From a virus, in the IMG/VR virus record IMGVR_UViG_3300009180_000118, positions 1-34,634 of that record: 34,634 nt of DNA; one strand, given 5' to 3'. Of the stretch, positions 8,260 through 16,684 are shown piece by piece. The notes under the pieces are model-generated. The model had not been told where the DNA came from, ran no database searches, and saw nothing but the letters and a program-made list of their open reading frames with translations. Both the position numbers and the translations under genes were made by a program. Numbering within the stretch: the stretch's first letter is position 1; every line of letters begins with the position of its first letter.

Positions 8260-9147
8260 TTAGGCGGTTTGAGTACCGAGCGCGGTGTAATACGAGTGGA
8301 AACCAAAGTTAATCTTGCAAAGAACTTCAGTGTACTGCGTAAACACAAGCACGGAACTTGCTGGGATTGCGGTTGCAGTAGCAGCAGCGCCGCCAGCATT
8401 AACCACGCCATATTGTGCGTTGACAACAACAGAGGTAGCGCCAGCAGTAGCTGCTGTAGAAACCCAGTTAGCTGTACCAACGTACTGACCATTTGCGGCC
8501 AAGAAACCAACTTCAGTACCAACTGGCAATGCGTTAGGCAGAGCAGAGGTAGTCAAGGTGGTAGTACCGCTAGACCAAGTGGCAGTGCCCAAGGAAATAG
8601 CAGTGTCAGGCACAACATCAATAATCTTCACAGGAAGAGCAGCGGTAGTAGCAGCAGAGCTTGCCAAGATGCCGTTCGACGAGTTACCGGTATTGACGCT
8701 ACCCGCCAGGTTGGAGATGGTCATGTTCAGACCAACCATTGCGCTCGAAGCCGAACCAATAGTGGTACCGCCTTGAGTTGTTACAACAGCTGCTTTGAAG
8801 ATGGTGTCAGGGTCATCAGTCACGATAGCAACGGCATCACCAGCCAAGGTCGAAGCGGGCCAGTATTGGCTGAACTGCTTTTGCTTGGTCAGAGGGTTGG
8901 TGTAAGAGCAACCCAAGAAGATACCGATTTGACCGTAACCAGCCGCACCGGTGGAAGCAGAGCCGCCATCAGTAACTGCCAGACGGGTCACAAAGCCACG
9001 AGTAATCGAGACAAAATCGCCGTAAAAGATATTGGTAGCGTATCCGTACTGGACCTTCACGTTACGTGTAGAACCAGCGAATACCTGACCTCCGATCAAA
9101 TTGACCGGCTTAAGGCCGTAGGGGGCCGAGACCGTAGGATATGCCAT
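8260..9147 (-). CDS. Capsid-associated structural protein
   Basis: 295 residues starting MAYPTVSAPYGLKPVNLIGG, with GGAG upstream. An early conserved segment includes FAGSTRNVKVQYGYA, then GFVTRLAV and IGIFLGCSYTNPLTKQKQ. The C-terminal half is an Ala/Thr/Val-rich region that looks like an added beta domain. It is encoded directly before the major capsid gene with 16 bases between them. I recall relatives annotated only as structural or head proteins. A head decoration or second capsid component is the best reading. Confidence 0.75.
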   Translation of the reverse strand: MAYPTVSAPYGLKPVNLIGGQVFAGSTRNVKVQYGYATNIFYGDFVSITRGFVTRLAVTDGGSASTGAAGYGQIGIFLGCSYTNPLTKQKQFSQYWPASTLAGDAVAIVTDDPDTIFKAAVVTTQGGTTIGSASSAMVGLNMTISNLAGSVNTGNSSNGILASSAATTAALPVKIIDVVPDTAISLGTATWSSGTTTLTTSALPNALPVGTEVGFLAANGQYVGTANWVSTAATAGATSVVVNAQYGVVNAGGAAATATAIPASSVLVFTQYTEVLCKINFGFHSYYTALGTQTA

Positions 9148-9167
9148 TTAAGACTCCAAAAAAATAA

Positions 9168-9617
9168 TTAAGCGCCTTTGCCAAAGCTGGTCGACGATTT
9201 CCGCTCATTGAAGAGTGGCATACGAGGGTCGCTTTGACGCATCAAATTATTGTCCACAGCAACCTCTTGAGCTTTAGCCTGGTCAGCAAAATATTTGTTT
9301 CGCTGTTCCATAAACTCAGTAGGGCACTTGCAGAGCAACAACCCGCCGATTTCAATATTGCCACTAAAGCGGCTATTGGCATCGGACAACATTCTAAATT
9401 TCGGTTGCTCCTCAACAGTAACTGGCTCCCATCCCTCACGGAATTTGCCAGAGATATTGCGGGGGTCAGCAACACTCAAAGTAGAAACACGGATCCATCT
9501 GTACGCATAGCCAGGCTGTTTGTCAGGCTCTGGCAGGGTTTCTGCCTGCGACCATTGTTTTGGACGCTCTGCCATCAATCGTTCCTCAAGCTCTCGCGGT
9601 TTTCTGTTTTCGGCCAT
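9168..9617 (-). CDS. Conserved structural-module protein of unknown function
   Basis: 149 residues. Recognisable segments are YAYRWIRVS, KFREGWEPV and EIGGLLLCKCPTEFMEQRNK. I associate this arrangement with a small family encoded between scaffold and capsid genes in aquatic phages. The C-terminal half is charged and helical and ends with a disordered Ser/Lys tail. The stop lies 20 bases before the 295-residue gene and the start is preceded by AGGAT. Function not established. Constant placement suggests a head-assembly role. Confidence 0.7.
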   Translation of the reverse strand: MAENRKPRELEERLMAERPKQWSQAETLPEPDKQPGYAYRWIRVSTLSVADPRNISGKFREGWEPVTVEEQPKFRMLSDANSRFSGNIEIGGLLLCKCPTEFMEQRNKYFADQAKAQEVAVDNNLMRQSDPRMPLFNERKSSTSFGKGA

Positions 9618-9620
9618 GAT

Positions 9621-10532
9621 TTATGATCCTAATTTGATTTTTTCCGAAGCAAATTGCTCTGGTGTAAGGTTAAATTTCTTTGCCAAGTTAAGTTCACCTT
9701 GGGTCAACTTGACTCGTTTTGCGGATGTACTCCGTGTAGCTGGTGCAACCACCGAGCTTTTTCGGCTGGGCCGAGTATCTTGTTCCTCCTGCTCTGCAAA
9801 TTTCTCTGGAAAGCGCTGGCGGATAGTTTGGTTGATGCGATTGTAATACTCTTGCGATGAAACTCTAACACCTTCTTTGCGGAGCTTTTCATGCAACCCC
9901 AAAGCCAGGCTGGTCATTTCATCATCTTCACCGAACCAGGGGTTATCTTGTTGCCAAGCTACCGCTGATGGATCTTGAGTAGGAGTATTAACCGCTTGCC
10001 GTGGCGGTTGTATCACATATTCTTCTTCCTGTACAGTAGGGCGGAAGTTCTTAACCTTATCAGCCTTCAATGTGGCAGCGGTTAATTTTTCCTGAGCCTC
10101 CATTACTTTGTCTGTATCGCCAGAGTCATACGCCTCGCGGTATTCTTTCTTGGCTGCAGCCATCTCCATTTCAACAGCCCGGGTAACGCTTGCAATAACA
10201 TTACTCTCACTGTTGTTTAAGTTGGACTTGAGCTTTTTATTCTCATCCATCAACTTACGGGCAAACTCAATTGCTTGGGTTTGCTCACGCATGGCTGCTT
10301 CTTTTTCACGGCGCTCATCATGCGCCAGCTTCTTCATCTGCAGAAGCTTCTTCTTTACCTTGGTGGAGTAGTCTTCCAACTCATCGTTGTAAAGATCTTC
10401 CTTAATTTTTTCAGGTAAAGGTTCTTTATTCCGGTCCTCTGGAGGGGTATCGTCTTCAATCTCAACAATGATCTCATTGTCAATCTTGTCGTCATCCTTC
10501 TCGTCGGGAAATTTAAATTCATCGTATTTCAT
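9621..10532 (-). CDS. Scaffolding-like protein
   Basis: 303 residues with a strong AAGGAG site. The N-terminus is very acidic (EFKFPDEKDDDK, EIIVEIEDDTPPEDR). A long charged coiled-coil stretch follows at about residues 55-165 (VKKKLLQMKKLAHDERREKE and beyond). The C-terminus is basic and helical (AKRVKLTQGELNLAKKFNLT). Acidic and coiled-coil N-terminal parts with a basic helical C-terminus fit phage head scaffolding proteins, which bind the capsid through their C-terminus. It sits between the portal and capsid genes, as scaffolds do. No protease motif is visible. Confidence 0.75.
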   Translation of the reverse strand: MKYDEFKFPDEKDDDKIDNEIIVEIEDDTPPEDRNKEPLPEKIKEDLYNDELEDYSTKVKKKLLQMKKLAHDERREKEAAMREQTQAIEFARKLMDENKKLKSNLNNSESNVIASVTRAVEMEMAAAKKEYREAYDSGDTDKVMEAQEKLTAATLKADKVKNFRPTVQEEEYVIQPPRQAVNTPTQDPSAVAWQQDNPWFGEDDEMTSLALGLHEKLRKEGVRVSSQEYYNRINQTIRQRFPEKFAEQEEQDTRPSRKSSVVAPATRSTSAKRVKLTQGELNLAKKFNLTPEQFASEKIKLGS

Positions 10533-10541
10533 GTACGCTCC

Positions 10542-10952
10542 TTATTTGCGTTTAATGCCACGGGGGTCTTGAACAACACCCTCAACGCTGTCATCGTTGA
10601 TGATGCGGAACTCACGGTCATGGATCAGAAGCCGAGTACCAGCATTTGGCCGGACAAGAACAAAATCACCTTGTTTACAGTACGGTCCATTGGGGAACCG
10701 TTTTTCATCTTTGTAGCAATCAGGGCCAAGCTCAACCACAAATAGAACTGTAGTTAGCAGCTCTTCATTCCGCATCATGTCTGCGGACTTAATAAGGCTG
10801 GACCCATCAATGGTTTCTTCTGCCTCTGGTACAGCACAAAGAATGCGGTAACCACTTGGCTTTGGAAGCTGTTTTGCTTTATCTTCTGCAGGCTTGTTCA
10901 AAATTTGAGACAAGTCCACAGCGTTCACGAGATCCAAATTACTCATCGTCAT
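10542..10952 (-). CDS. GroES-like co-chaperonin (Cpn10 / gp31 analogue)
   Basis: 136 residues. After a roughly 30-residue extension the sequence reads like a GroES barrel: PSGYRILCAVPEAEETIDGS where GroES has its first strand and mobile loop, TTVLFVVELGPDCY matching the GroES EVLAVGNG strand, and KQGDFVLVRPNAGTRL then EFRIINDDSVEGVV matching the VKVGDIVIF and EVLIMSESDILA strands. Phage co-chaperonins such as T4 gp31 replace host GroES to fold the capsid protein. Position between the portal and scaffold genes fits that. The start at 10952 overlaps the upstream gene by 14 bases. ATG 10946 is an alternative. Confidence 0.75.
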   Translation of the reverse strand: MTMSNLDLVNAVDLSQILNKPAEDKAKQLPKPSGYRILCAVPEAEETIDGSSLIKSADMMRNEELLTTVLFVVELGPDCYKDEKRFPNGPYCKQGDFVLVRPNAGTRLLIHDREFRIINDDSVEGVVQDPRGIKRK

Positions 10953-11136
10953 TAGTTTTCAGTCTTTCTTGTAGGTCTGTGATGTATAAACGTGCAGTGA
11001 GCAGACCTTTAACCTCTCCGCACATCTTCTTGTACTCCGCATAATCCATTGCCTTACCATCAGCAATGTTCACTTGGAGTTGGGATACTTTGTCATTTAT
11101 CTTTGCAGACAAATGGTCCAGGTATTTATCAATCAT
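10939..11136 (-). CDS. Small conserved helical protein next to the portal gene
   Basis: 65 residues, start MIDKYLDHLSAKINDKVSQL, with a later segment DYAEYKKMCGEVKGLLTARL. It is predicted to be two amphipathic helices. Its ATG overlaps the portal stop codon by four bases (ATGA), and its 3' end overlaps the co-chaperonin start. I have seen similar short proteins beside portal genes but know no function. A small head-closure or assembly helper is one option. Confidence 0.7.
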   Translation of the reverse strand: MIDKYLDHLSAKINDKVSQLQVNIADGKAMDYAEYKKMCGEVKGLLTARLYITDLQERLKTNDDE

Positions 11137-13583
11137 ATTTGACCCTTGTACATACTAGCCATAAGGCGTTGACGTTCACGTTCATTCTCTGCCTGCAATT
11201 TGGCTTGAGCAATAGCTTCTGCAGAATGAACTTGCATCTGGGCATTAATAGATTCAGCCTGAATGCGGGCCATGTCCACTTGCTTTTTGTTCTCAAGGCT
11301 CATACCTTCCAACTGTTGCTGGCTGGCTTTAAGCTGCATCTCTTGCTGATCCTTCTGTTGCTTGCGCTGGATCTCTGCGTTCTTGAGTTGTAGTTCCTGT
11401 TGTTGCATTTGAATGAGCGGGTCTTGAGCTTGCTGTTGAGCTTGCTGCTGCTGGGCATTGGCTGAGTTGGCTTGATTAACTTGCTGACCAGCTTGAGCCA
11501 TGAGTTGAGACAACTGCACTTCCACATCCTCTGGCAATGGCTCGCCCGGGGCTGGTAGGGGTACACCCATCTGCTGCTCAATCTGTTTGCGGTACTCAAA
11601 GGCCAAGTGCTCAGCATTGTGAGCTTGCAGTGCGGCCATGATCTGGTTTGCCTTTGGGTTCTGGCCGATGGTCTGCATGATCATTGGATCTTGCATGAAC
11701 ATCTGGTGGACCGTCATGTGGGCCTTGTGGTCCTGGGATATAAAAGCTTTCATGGACTTGCCATTGAGTGCATTCATGTTCTCAGTCACTGGATCAACCG
11801 GCAACTCATCCTCCTCAAGCTTGACCAGCTTCTCTGCATTCTTGATACCCAGTACATCCAACATCTGGCGGTGCAGTTGCGGCAGGTCGTAGATATCAGG
11901 AGCTTGCTGAGATAGTTGAATGACAGCCTGGTACTGGACAATCTTCTGCGCCATCGTGGCTGCATTGGGGTCCGATACTGGGATAACTGTAACAAGGTCA
12001 TAGTCCGACTGCTTGGCCTTGGGGGATCCTTCATCTGGCTCATAGCTGTACGTCGAAGGCGTATAGTCGCGGATGATGTCGCGCAGCAGGATCAGCTCTT
12101 GCTTGAAGGAGTAGTGAATGCGGGCTTGTACCGCCGTCATTACTTTCAGGGTGCGCTCAAGGATAGCCAGGGTTGTGCCGACAGGAGAGTTGGCGGACAT
12201 ATCAGCCACCTGGATATCGGCGGCAGAAGCAAACTTCCGTCCCTCGTCCACGATCTTGTCCAGCAGCATTGCCAGTACTTGGCTTGGCTCCTTGTATGGG
12301 AGAGCCATGATGTTGTCAGCAATAGTCCCGCTAGGTACGTCAACATCACGCCATTCCGCTGGGCCGATTGGTGTGTCGTCACCCTTAACACGCAATCCCC
12401 GGGTCTTAAAGCCGCCTGGTAGGTTAGCCAGGGTTCCAGCGTCTACAAGTTGGCGCAGAATAGATGTTCCGGACTTAGCAAACGCGCCTACAAGGTGGAT
12501 TAAGCCAAAGCAGTAGAAGCCAAAGCCAGGAACGTAGCCGTAATGCACAAAGTGCTGGCGTTTGCTCTTGAGCTTGTCGTCTTTATCCCAGTTGCGGCGG
12601 ATTGCCAGGCATTTTTCGCTGCCTTTTTCAACTGTAACAATGTATGGCAGGGCAATACCGGTTGGTTCACCGTTTTTATCTGTATCTTCAAACCCTTCCA
12701 GGTCCAAATTGACGTTGATCTCCAGGATTTTGTAGCGGTCATCCGTACTTGCACGGAATCCCATCTTCTCTGCGATCTTTTTCTCAACATCATCCAAGTT
12801 ATTGTTGGGTTCTCCCAGATCAATGTCCGAGTAGAAGCCAGCAACCTGCAGTTTACGGATTTCATTCTCCGTTTTCCGCATAACGTGGGTAATCCGGTCA
12901 GCAGTTTGCAGATCTGAAGCGCCATAAGGGACAACCAGGTCTTCAGCCGGTACAAAAATGGAGGTTTGGCGGTCAAGATTTGGGTCAAAGTACACCTTCT
13001 TGAAGGCATTACCAGCCAAACCCAAGCCCCACAACATACGCTCATGCTCAGGGCGGAACTCTGTCATCACATCCGTGAGTTCATAATTCATATCTGCAGC
13101 CACACGGGTAGCAGCCTGCTTCTTTTCTGGGGTTTCTTTGCCAATGATCTGTGTTTTGACGGGTCCAGCCGAAGGGAAGGTGCTCATCATCACCTCGGCC
13201 TGGAATTTAACCACTGCTTCTGACAGGAGTGGGTGATAAACACCGCAAGCGCCAATCCAGGGCTCAGCCCGCTCTTCAATTTTCATACCCAGTAGCTCGA
13301 GTCCGTCTACATAGGTCTGCATCCACTCCTTGCGGGAGTTAACGTCATCTTCAAAATCTTCAATCAACTCCGAAACAAGCTGGCTAACTACATCTGAATC
13401 CAGCTCGTCAACCAGGTTGGCATCAAAATCATCTTCAACGCTTCCAATTTTTATTTCAGTATCACCAATATGGATATCAACTGACTCCGGATCTTCAATC
13501 TCAATCTCAATTCCATCATTTTCTGGAGGTGCAAGTGATTCCAAACCCATTGGAGCGGAGGAGAGTGATTTTTCAATAGACAT
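11133..13583 (-). CDS. Portal protein, P22-like family
   Basis: 816 residues, with AAGGAC before the start. Portals form the dodecameric vertex through which DNA enters the head. Diagnostic stretches are EPWIGACGVYHPLLSEAVVK near residue 105, GLIHLVGAFAKSGTSILRQL, VDAGTLANLPGGFKTRGLRV, and DNIMALPYKEPSQVLAMLLD with SPVGTTLAILERTLKVM. I recall this set from long P22-type portals. The N-terminal 60 residues are acidic. About residues 640-800 are Gln/Ala-rich and coiled-coil, resembling the P22 barrel extension. It follows the terminase by eight bases. Confidence 0.88.
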   Translation of the reverse strand: MSIEKSLSSAPMGLESLAPPENDGIEIEIEDPESVDIHIGDTEIKIGSVEDDFDANLVDELDSDVVSQLVSELIEDFEDDVNSRKEWMQTYVDGLELLGMKIEERAEPWIGACGVYHPLLSEAVVKFQAEVMMSTFPSAGPVKTQIIGKETPEKKQAATRVAADMNYELTDVMTEFRPEHERMLWGLGLAGNAFKKVYFDPNLDRQTSIFVPAEDLVVPYGASDLQTADRITHVMRKTENEIRKLQVAGFYSDIDLGEPNNNLDDVEKKIAEKMGFRASTDDRYKILEINVNLDLEGFEDTDKNGEPTGIALPYIVTVEKGSEKCLAIRRNWDKDDKLKSKRQHFVHYGYVPGFGFYCFGLIHLVGAFAKSGTSILRQLVDAGTLANLPGGFKTRGLRVKGDDTPIGPAEWRDVDVPSGTIADNIMALPYKEPSQVLAMLLDKIVDEGRKFASAADIQVADMSANSPVGTTLAILERTLKVMTAVQARIHYSFKQELILLRDIIRDYTPSTYSYEPDEGSPKAKQSDYDLVTVIPVSDPNAATMAQKIVQYQAVIQLSQQAPDIYDLPQLHRQMLDVLGIKNAEKLVKLEEDELPVDPVTENMNALNGKSMKAFISQDHKAHMTVHQMFMQDPMIMQTIGQNPKANQIMAALQAHNAEHLAFEYRKQIEQQMGVPLPAPGEPLPEDVEVQLSQLMAQAGQQVNQANSANAQQQQAQQQAQDPLIQMQQQELQLKNAEIQRKQQKDQQEMQLKASQQQLEGMSLENKKQVDMARIQAESINAQMQVHSAEAIAQAKLQAENERERQRLMASMYKGQI

Positions 13584-13591
13584 ATTTGTCC

Positions 13592-15091
13592 TTAGTAATA
13601 AGATGCTTTGCGCCGGAATGAACGTACTTCATCCTGCTCATCTGTTGCCAGCCGAATGAAACCGCCTTTTCTGAAACGGATCAGTGCCTGGGTAGCGGAG
13701 TCAACCAAGTCATCGTGGTCTGAATTTGGAAATGCAGCCATCTCCTCAATTAATTCATCAGCCCAGCGTGTTGACGGAGCCCAAACCTTACCACTGGCAA
13801 ATAGATCAGCTACAGAGTTAATCCGCACCATCTTATCATTTCCCCTACTTGGAGTAAATTCCTGGACAGGTATGCCCATTGCCCGCAATTCAAATATCAG
13901 CGGCGCTCCCGAAGCCTTGGCCTCAACAATAAACGCATCCGGCTCCCACTCTTTGTAATGGTTAAACGCCTTGGCTTTAAGTTCAGGAAACTCCATACGC
14001 TTTTTAAATGCATCCAACAGAATGATGTGAGCGTCCTCGGAGTTTTCGTTCATGTAGAAAACACCCCAGGTAGTGCAAGCCGAGTAGTCAGACCGCTCTG
14101 TCTTCAAGAATGCAGTATCCCAGCTCTGGATAACAAACTCGCAGCGGGGCGGGTCTTCCTTCTCCCAGATCTTCCACCACTCACGTTTAACAATCGCGCC
14201 CTCTTCAGAGGTTGGGCTCTGTTGGTATTGTGCATTCCACTTCGCGGCTGGCAGTTCAGATCGCAGTGCCTCCAGCTCTTCAAGTTTCCAGAACTCCGGC
14301 CAAAGGGGTTTATCGCTAGGCAGGATGGCGGGGAAGTCAATTACCTCCCAGTCGTCGTTTCCATCCTTATCAAGGGAAGACTGAATAATCCGGCCCGTCA
14401 GATCTCTCTTGGCCCAGCGGGTCATAACAACAACGATAGATCCGCCTGGCTGCAGACGCTGGCGTGGACCAGATGTGTACCACTCATATACCTTATCAAA
14501 CACCGACGGATCTCCGGAAGCAAGCGCGGCCTCCTGCTCAGAGTGCGGGTCATCAATGATCAATAGGTCAGCACCCTTACCTGTTACTGTTCCGCCGACA
14601 CCGATAGCGAAGTACTCACCATCCTTATTCGTTGACCAACGGCCAGCCGCCTTACTATCCTGGCGCAGATTCACGTTAGGGAAGATCTTTGAGTACTGCT
14701 CACTGCCAACAAGGTTACGCACCTTCCGGCCAAATCCAACAGCCAATTCAGCCGTGTTTGAAGTCTGGATGATTTTCTTGTTAGGGTACTTACCTAAGAA
14801 CCAGGCCGGCAACATGTAAGAAGCAAACTCTGACTTTGTGTGCCGTGGTGGCATATTGATGATCAGCCGCTTGATCTTCCCCGACGCAATGTCCTGGAAC
14901 TTACGAGCCATCACCTTATGGTGGCGTCCATCAATAAAGCCCGGCCACATTGTGTGAACAAACTTCAGAAAGTCCTCCTGCGCTTCCTCACGCAAAAGAC
15001 TGGCCCGGTACTCATCCAGCTCATCAAAGAACGCCTCCTGCTCATTAACAGGAAGAAGAGCAATAGCCTTACTCAGTGCATCAATATTCAT
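13592..15091 (-). CDS. Terminase large subunit
   Basis: 499 residues. The N-terminal ATPase has a Walker A-like PPRHTKSE at residues 81-88, TSNTAELAVGFGRKVRNLV, and Walker B LLIIDDPHSE at 176-185. The C-terminal RNase H-like nuclease shows SWDTAF at 323-328, ERSDYSACTTWGVF, VEAK at 389-392 and DHDDLVDS at 459-466, as in the Terminase_6C / psiM2 ORF9-like family. The protein cuts and pumps DNA through the portal. Length is normal. The start overlaps the stop of the 84-residue gene by four bases, so it is translationally coupled. Confidence 0.95.
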   Translation of the reverse strand: MNIDALSKAIALLPVNEQEAFFDELDEYRASLLREEAQEDFLKFVHTMWPGFIDGRHHKVMARKFQDIASGKIKRLIINMPPRHTKSEFASYMLPAWFLGKYPNKKIIQTSNTAELAVGFGRKVRNLVGSEQYSKIFPNVNLRQDSKAAGRWSTNKDGEYFAIGVGGTVTGKGADLLIIDDPHSEQEAALASGDPSVFDKVYEWYTSGPRQRLQPGGSIVVVMTRWAKRDLTGRIIQSSLDKDGNDDWEVIDFPAILPSDKPLWPEFWKLEELEALRSELPAAKWNAQYQQSPTSEEGAIVKREWWKIWEKEDPPRCEFVIQSWDTAFLKTERSDYSACTTWGVFYMNENSEDAHIILLDAFKKRMEFPELKAKAFNHYKEWEPDAFIVEAKASGAPLIFELRAMGIPVQEFTPSRGNDKMVRINSVADLFASGKVWAPSTRWADELIEEMAAFPNSDHDDLVDSATQALIRFRKGGFIRLATDEQDEVRSFRRKASYY

Positions 15092-15342
15092 TTACTGCAA
15101 GGGCCAAGAGCCGCAAAGTAGTCTTCATCCAGGATCACATCCCCGTGTGTCTCTATCCAAACATGCGCTCCACAAGATAAAGGCTTGTCAGGCGAGTACA
15201 CAATAGTACTGTCGCCCTTGATCCGAACAAAATGAGCGTATCTGTTGTCCTTGTAGGTTTTCACCGTCAGCACAGGGTCATTCGCGCCAGTCTTCTTGTT
15301 GGCCTTGATAACATGTTGATTCACATGGATGATTGTCTTCAT
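15088..15342 (-). CDS. Conserved 84-residue phage protein upstream of terminase
   Basis: 84 residues from ATG 15342, chosen for the GAGGAA site nine bases upstream. It begins MKTIIHVNQHVIKANKKTGA and continues with VLTVKTYKDNRYAH, then VYSPDKPLSCGAHVWIETHG. I recall this as a common phage protein of unknown function. It looks like a compact beta-rich fold. Both ends overlap neighbours by four bases (ATGA), coupling the DNA-binding protein, this protein and the terminase. Confidence 0.8.
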   Translation of the reverse strand: MKTIIHVNQHVIKANKKTGANDPVLTVKTYKDNRYAHFVRIKGDSTIVYSPDKPLSCGAHVWIETHGDVILDEDYFAALGPCSK

Positions 15343-15560
15343 ATATTCCTCATCGACAAATAGCTTGGCCGCACACTTCGAGCGCTCCTGCTCATCCGCT
15401 TGCAAATCCCCAGCTCACAAAGCTTCTTCACAATCCGATGAACATTACCCCGCCCCTTATCACCAGTCTGGTACATGATGTCATCAATGGACGGCCCATA
15501 GCCAAAATTCTTCCAGTACTCATCTATCACAAGGAAGACAGTCCTCTGCTTCTCAGTCAT
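15339..15560 (-). CDS. LexA-type winged-helix DNA-binding protein
   Basis: 73 residues from ATG 15560, which follows AAGGAG at seven bases. The sequence MTEKQRTVFLVIDEYWKNFG, then YGPSIDDIMYQTG and GNVHRIVKKLCELGICKR, matches the layout of the LexA N-terminal winged helix (xTxxQxxVF...G..Ps..eI...G...........L...G). The LexA protease half is absent, so it cannot self-cleave by that route. Two copies of a LexA-box-like palindrome lie just upstream (15606-15628 and 15685-15707). It may therefore be an autoregulated phage repressor. A packaging-related DNA-recognition role is the alternative, since it sits between the two terminase genes. Confidence 0.75.
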   Translation of the reverse strand: MTEKQRTVFLVIDEYWKNFGYGPSIDDIMYQTGDKGRGNVHRIVKKLCELGICKRMSRSARSVRPSYLSMRNI

Positions 15561-15605
15561 GTAGTACTCCTTCTTCTTTACGGTATGTAGTAGCTTTGGA
15601 TGTTT

Positions 15606-15628
15606 CATCTATAACATTGTTACAGTTG
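15606..15628. promoter_or_regulatory. Palindromic operator-like site, copy 1
   Basis: A 23-bp near-palindrome with core CTATAACATTGTTACAG, 46 bases upstream of the LexA-type gene start. On the minus strand it and copy 2 also share a following GAAACA(C/T)CC, giving a roughly 31-bp direct repeat. The spacing resembles CTGT-N9-ACAG. Confidence 0.65.
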
Positions 15629-15684
15629 TTAAAAAAATATACCCCCACCCCATTTTTGTACAGAAACAGACCGGGGGGGTGTTT

Positions 15685-15707
15685 CAACTATAACTTTGTT
15701 ACAGTTG
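15685..15707. promoter_or_regulatory. Palindromic operator-like site, copy 2
   Basis: The second copy, core CTATAACTTTGTTACAG, 79 bp from copy 1. It covers the last codons and stop of the terminase small subunit-like gene. Together the two sites bracket the gene-free stretch that must hold the LexA-type gene promoter. Confidence 0.65.
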
Positions 15708-16427
15708 GTCAAAATCATCGACTGAATCATCAACTGAATCATCAACTGGATTGGATTCTTCTTCAGATCGAATGTGTGGAATAGTATGTGTAGGCGGACC
15801 CGCGCGCGGCGCGCCTGATTCGGGGGGTACGGGTGCGGTGGGGTCGCTGCCGGCCTTGGCGCTCTTGATCTCAGCGAGCAAATCGAGCGCATCATCTACC
15901 GGCTCAGCGTCTACAGTGACGGCCTGCAGCCTGGACAGCAAGCGAGTGCGGATATCGTCACTGCGCGACACTGTCGTAATCTCTTTGCGCTCAATGAACG
16001 CGCCTACATCGTACAGCGAGCCCAGCAGCTTGAGACACTGCACCCGTGACGCTGGGGGGAAGTCATCGTCCAGGCTATGGGCAACCAGCTGCTGCACCAG
16101 TAAAGCCTTCAGTTGTAGGGGTGTTCGATGTTTTTCAGCCTCGATGGCCAACTTATAGGCTTCCACTTCCCGAGCGACCGCAGGGTTTGCTGCCAGCTCA
16201 TACGGGGCTGTGTGTATTGTTGCCGGTGTGGCGTCTGCCTTGTAGCTCTCTCTGTAGGCCTGAGCCTTTGGTTTCCCTAGCGCTACTGCATGAGCGAATG
16301 CCTTCTGTTTTGCTGTGAGCTGTGGTGTCTTACCCTTACCAGCCGATAGAAGCACTTCTACTGGGATAGTGTCCAAGCCTGCCTTGATTTGCTCGCGCGT
16401 TAGTTTTTGCGTGGTTTGCTTTGCCAT
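15699..16427 (-). CDS. Terminase small subunit-like protein
   Basis: 242 residues. The N-terminal part has LTAKQKAFAHAVALGKPKAQ followed by AYRESYKADATPATIHTAPY and ELAANPAVAREVEAYK. This helix-turn-helix pattern is typical of phage terminase small subunits that recognise packaging sites. A helical middle follows (RVQCLKLLGSLYDVGAF). The C-terminus is disordered, with a triple SVDD repeat. The gene is visibly G+C-richer than the terminase large subunit gene. The small and large subunit genes are separated here by two small genes, where adjacency is usual. The ribosome site is weak (AAAGGCGGG, distant). Confidence 0.8.
   Translation of the reverse strand: MAKQTTQKLTREQIKAGLDTIPVEVLLSAGKGKTPQLTAKQKAFAHAVALGKPKAQAYRESYKADATPATIHTAPYELAANPAVAREVEAYKLAIEAEKHRTPLQLKALLVQQLVAHSLDDDFPPASRVQCLKLLGSLYDVGAFIERKEITTVSRSDDIRTRLLSRLQAVTVDAEPVDDALDLLAEIKSAKAGSDPTAPVPPESGAPRAGPPTHTIPHIRSEEESNPVDDSVDDSVDDFDQL
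15715..15750 (-). repeat. Three 12-bp tandem repeats in the terminase small subunit gene
   Basis: Three adjacent copies of ATCATCRACTGR encode the acidic (S/P)VDD repeats at the protein C-terminus. The unit length is a multiple of three, so slippage would change only the length of the acidic tail. Confidence 0.8.
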
Positions 16428-16684
16428 TGTGTACTGCCCGCCTTTATTGCGACCGACCGGTATTTATTGAGAACGGGAGGACTATATCACGACTCGCGCG
16501 TTTGCATAGTGGCTGCTGGGTCCAGGCTTTGCACTGCTGGGTCTATTCCGTGACTGGTCGACACATTCAATTCTATTAATTGTTTTCCCCGTTTTACTGT
16601 ACAAAAACCCCTTGACATGATATGCAGCACATGAGACATTAGACGGGCATCTATTGCATTAACCCACTACCCGAAAGGACGAAC
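16428..16684 (+). promoter_or_regulatory. Divergent intergenic control region
   Basis: 257 bases between the minus-strand packaging operon and the plus-strand small-gene cluster hold no credible gene. A perfect -35 hexamer TTGACA (16612-16617) points rightward. The best -10 in range is poor (CATTAG, 16637-16642), so an activator-dependent or atypical promoter is possible. Promoters for both directions must lie here. I see no CTRTAACA-type palindrome in it. Confidence 0.4.

Noticed and set aside
7467-9171. Long plus-strand frames opposite the capsid genes
   Set aside because: They mirror strongly biased codon use of the capsid genes, lack ribosome sites and have implausible compositions.
15339-15560. 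Full LexA or CI-type self-cleaving repressor controlling lysogeny
   Set aside because: Only the DNA-binding half exists. There is no Ser/Lys protease domain, and no integrase or excisionase is found in the window, so a temperate lifestyle is not supported here.
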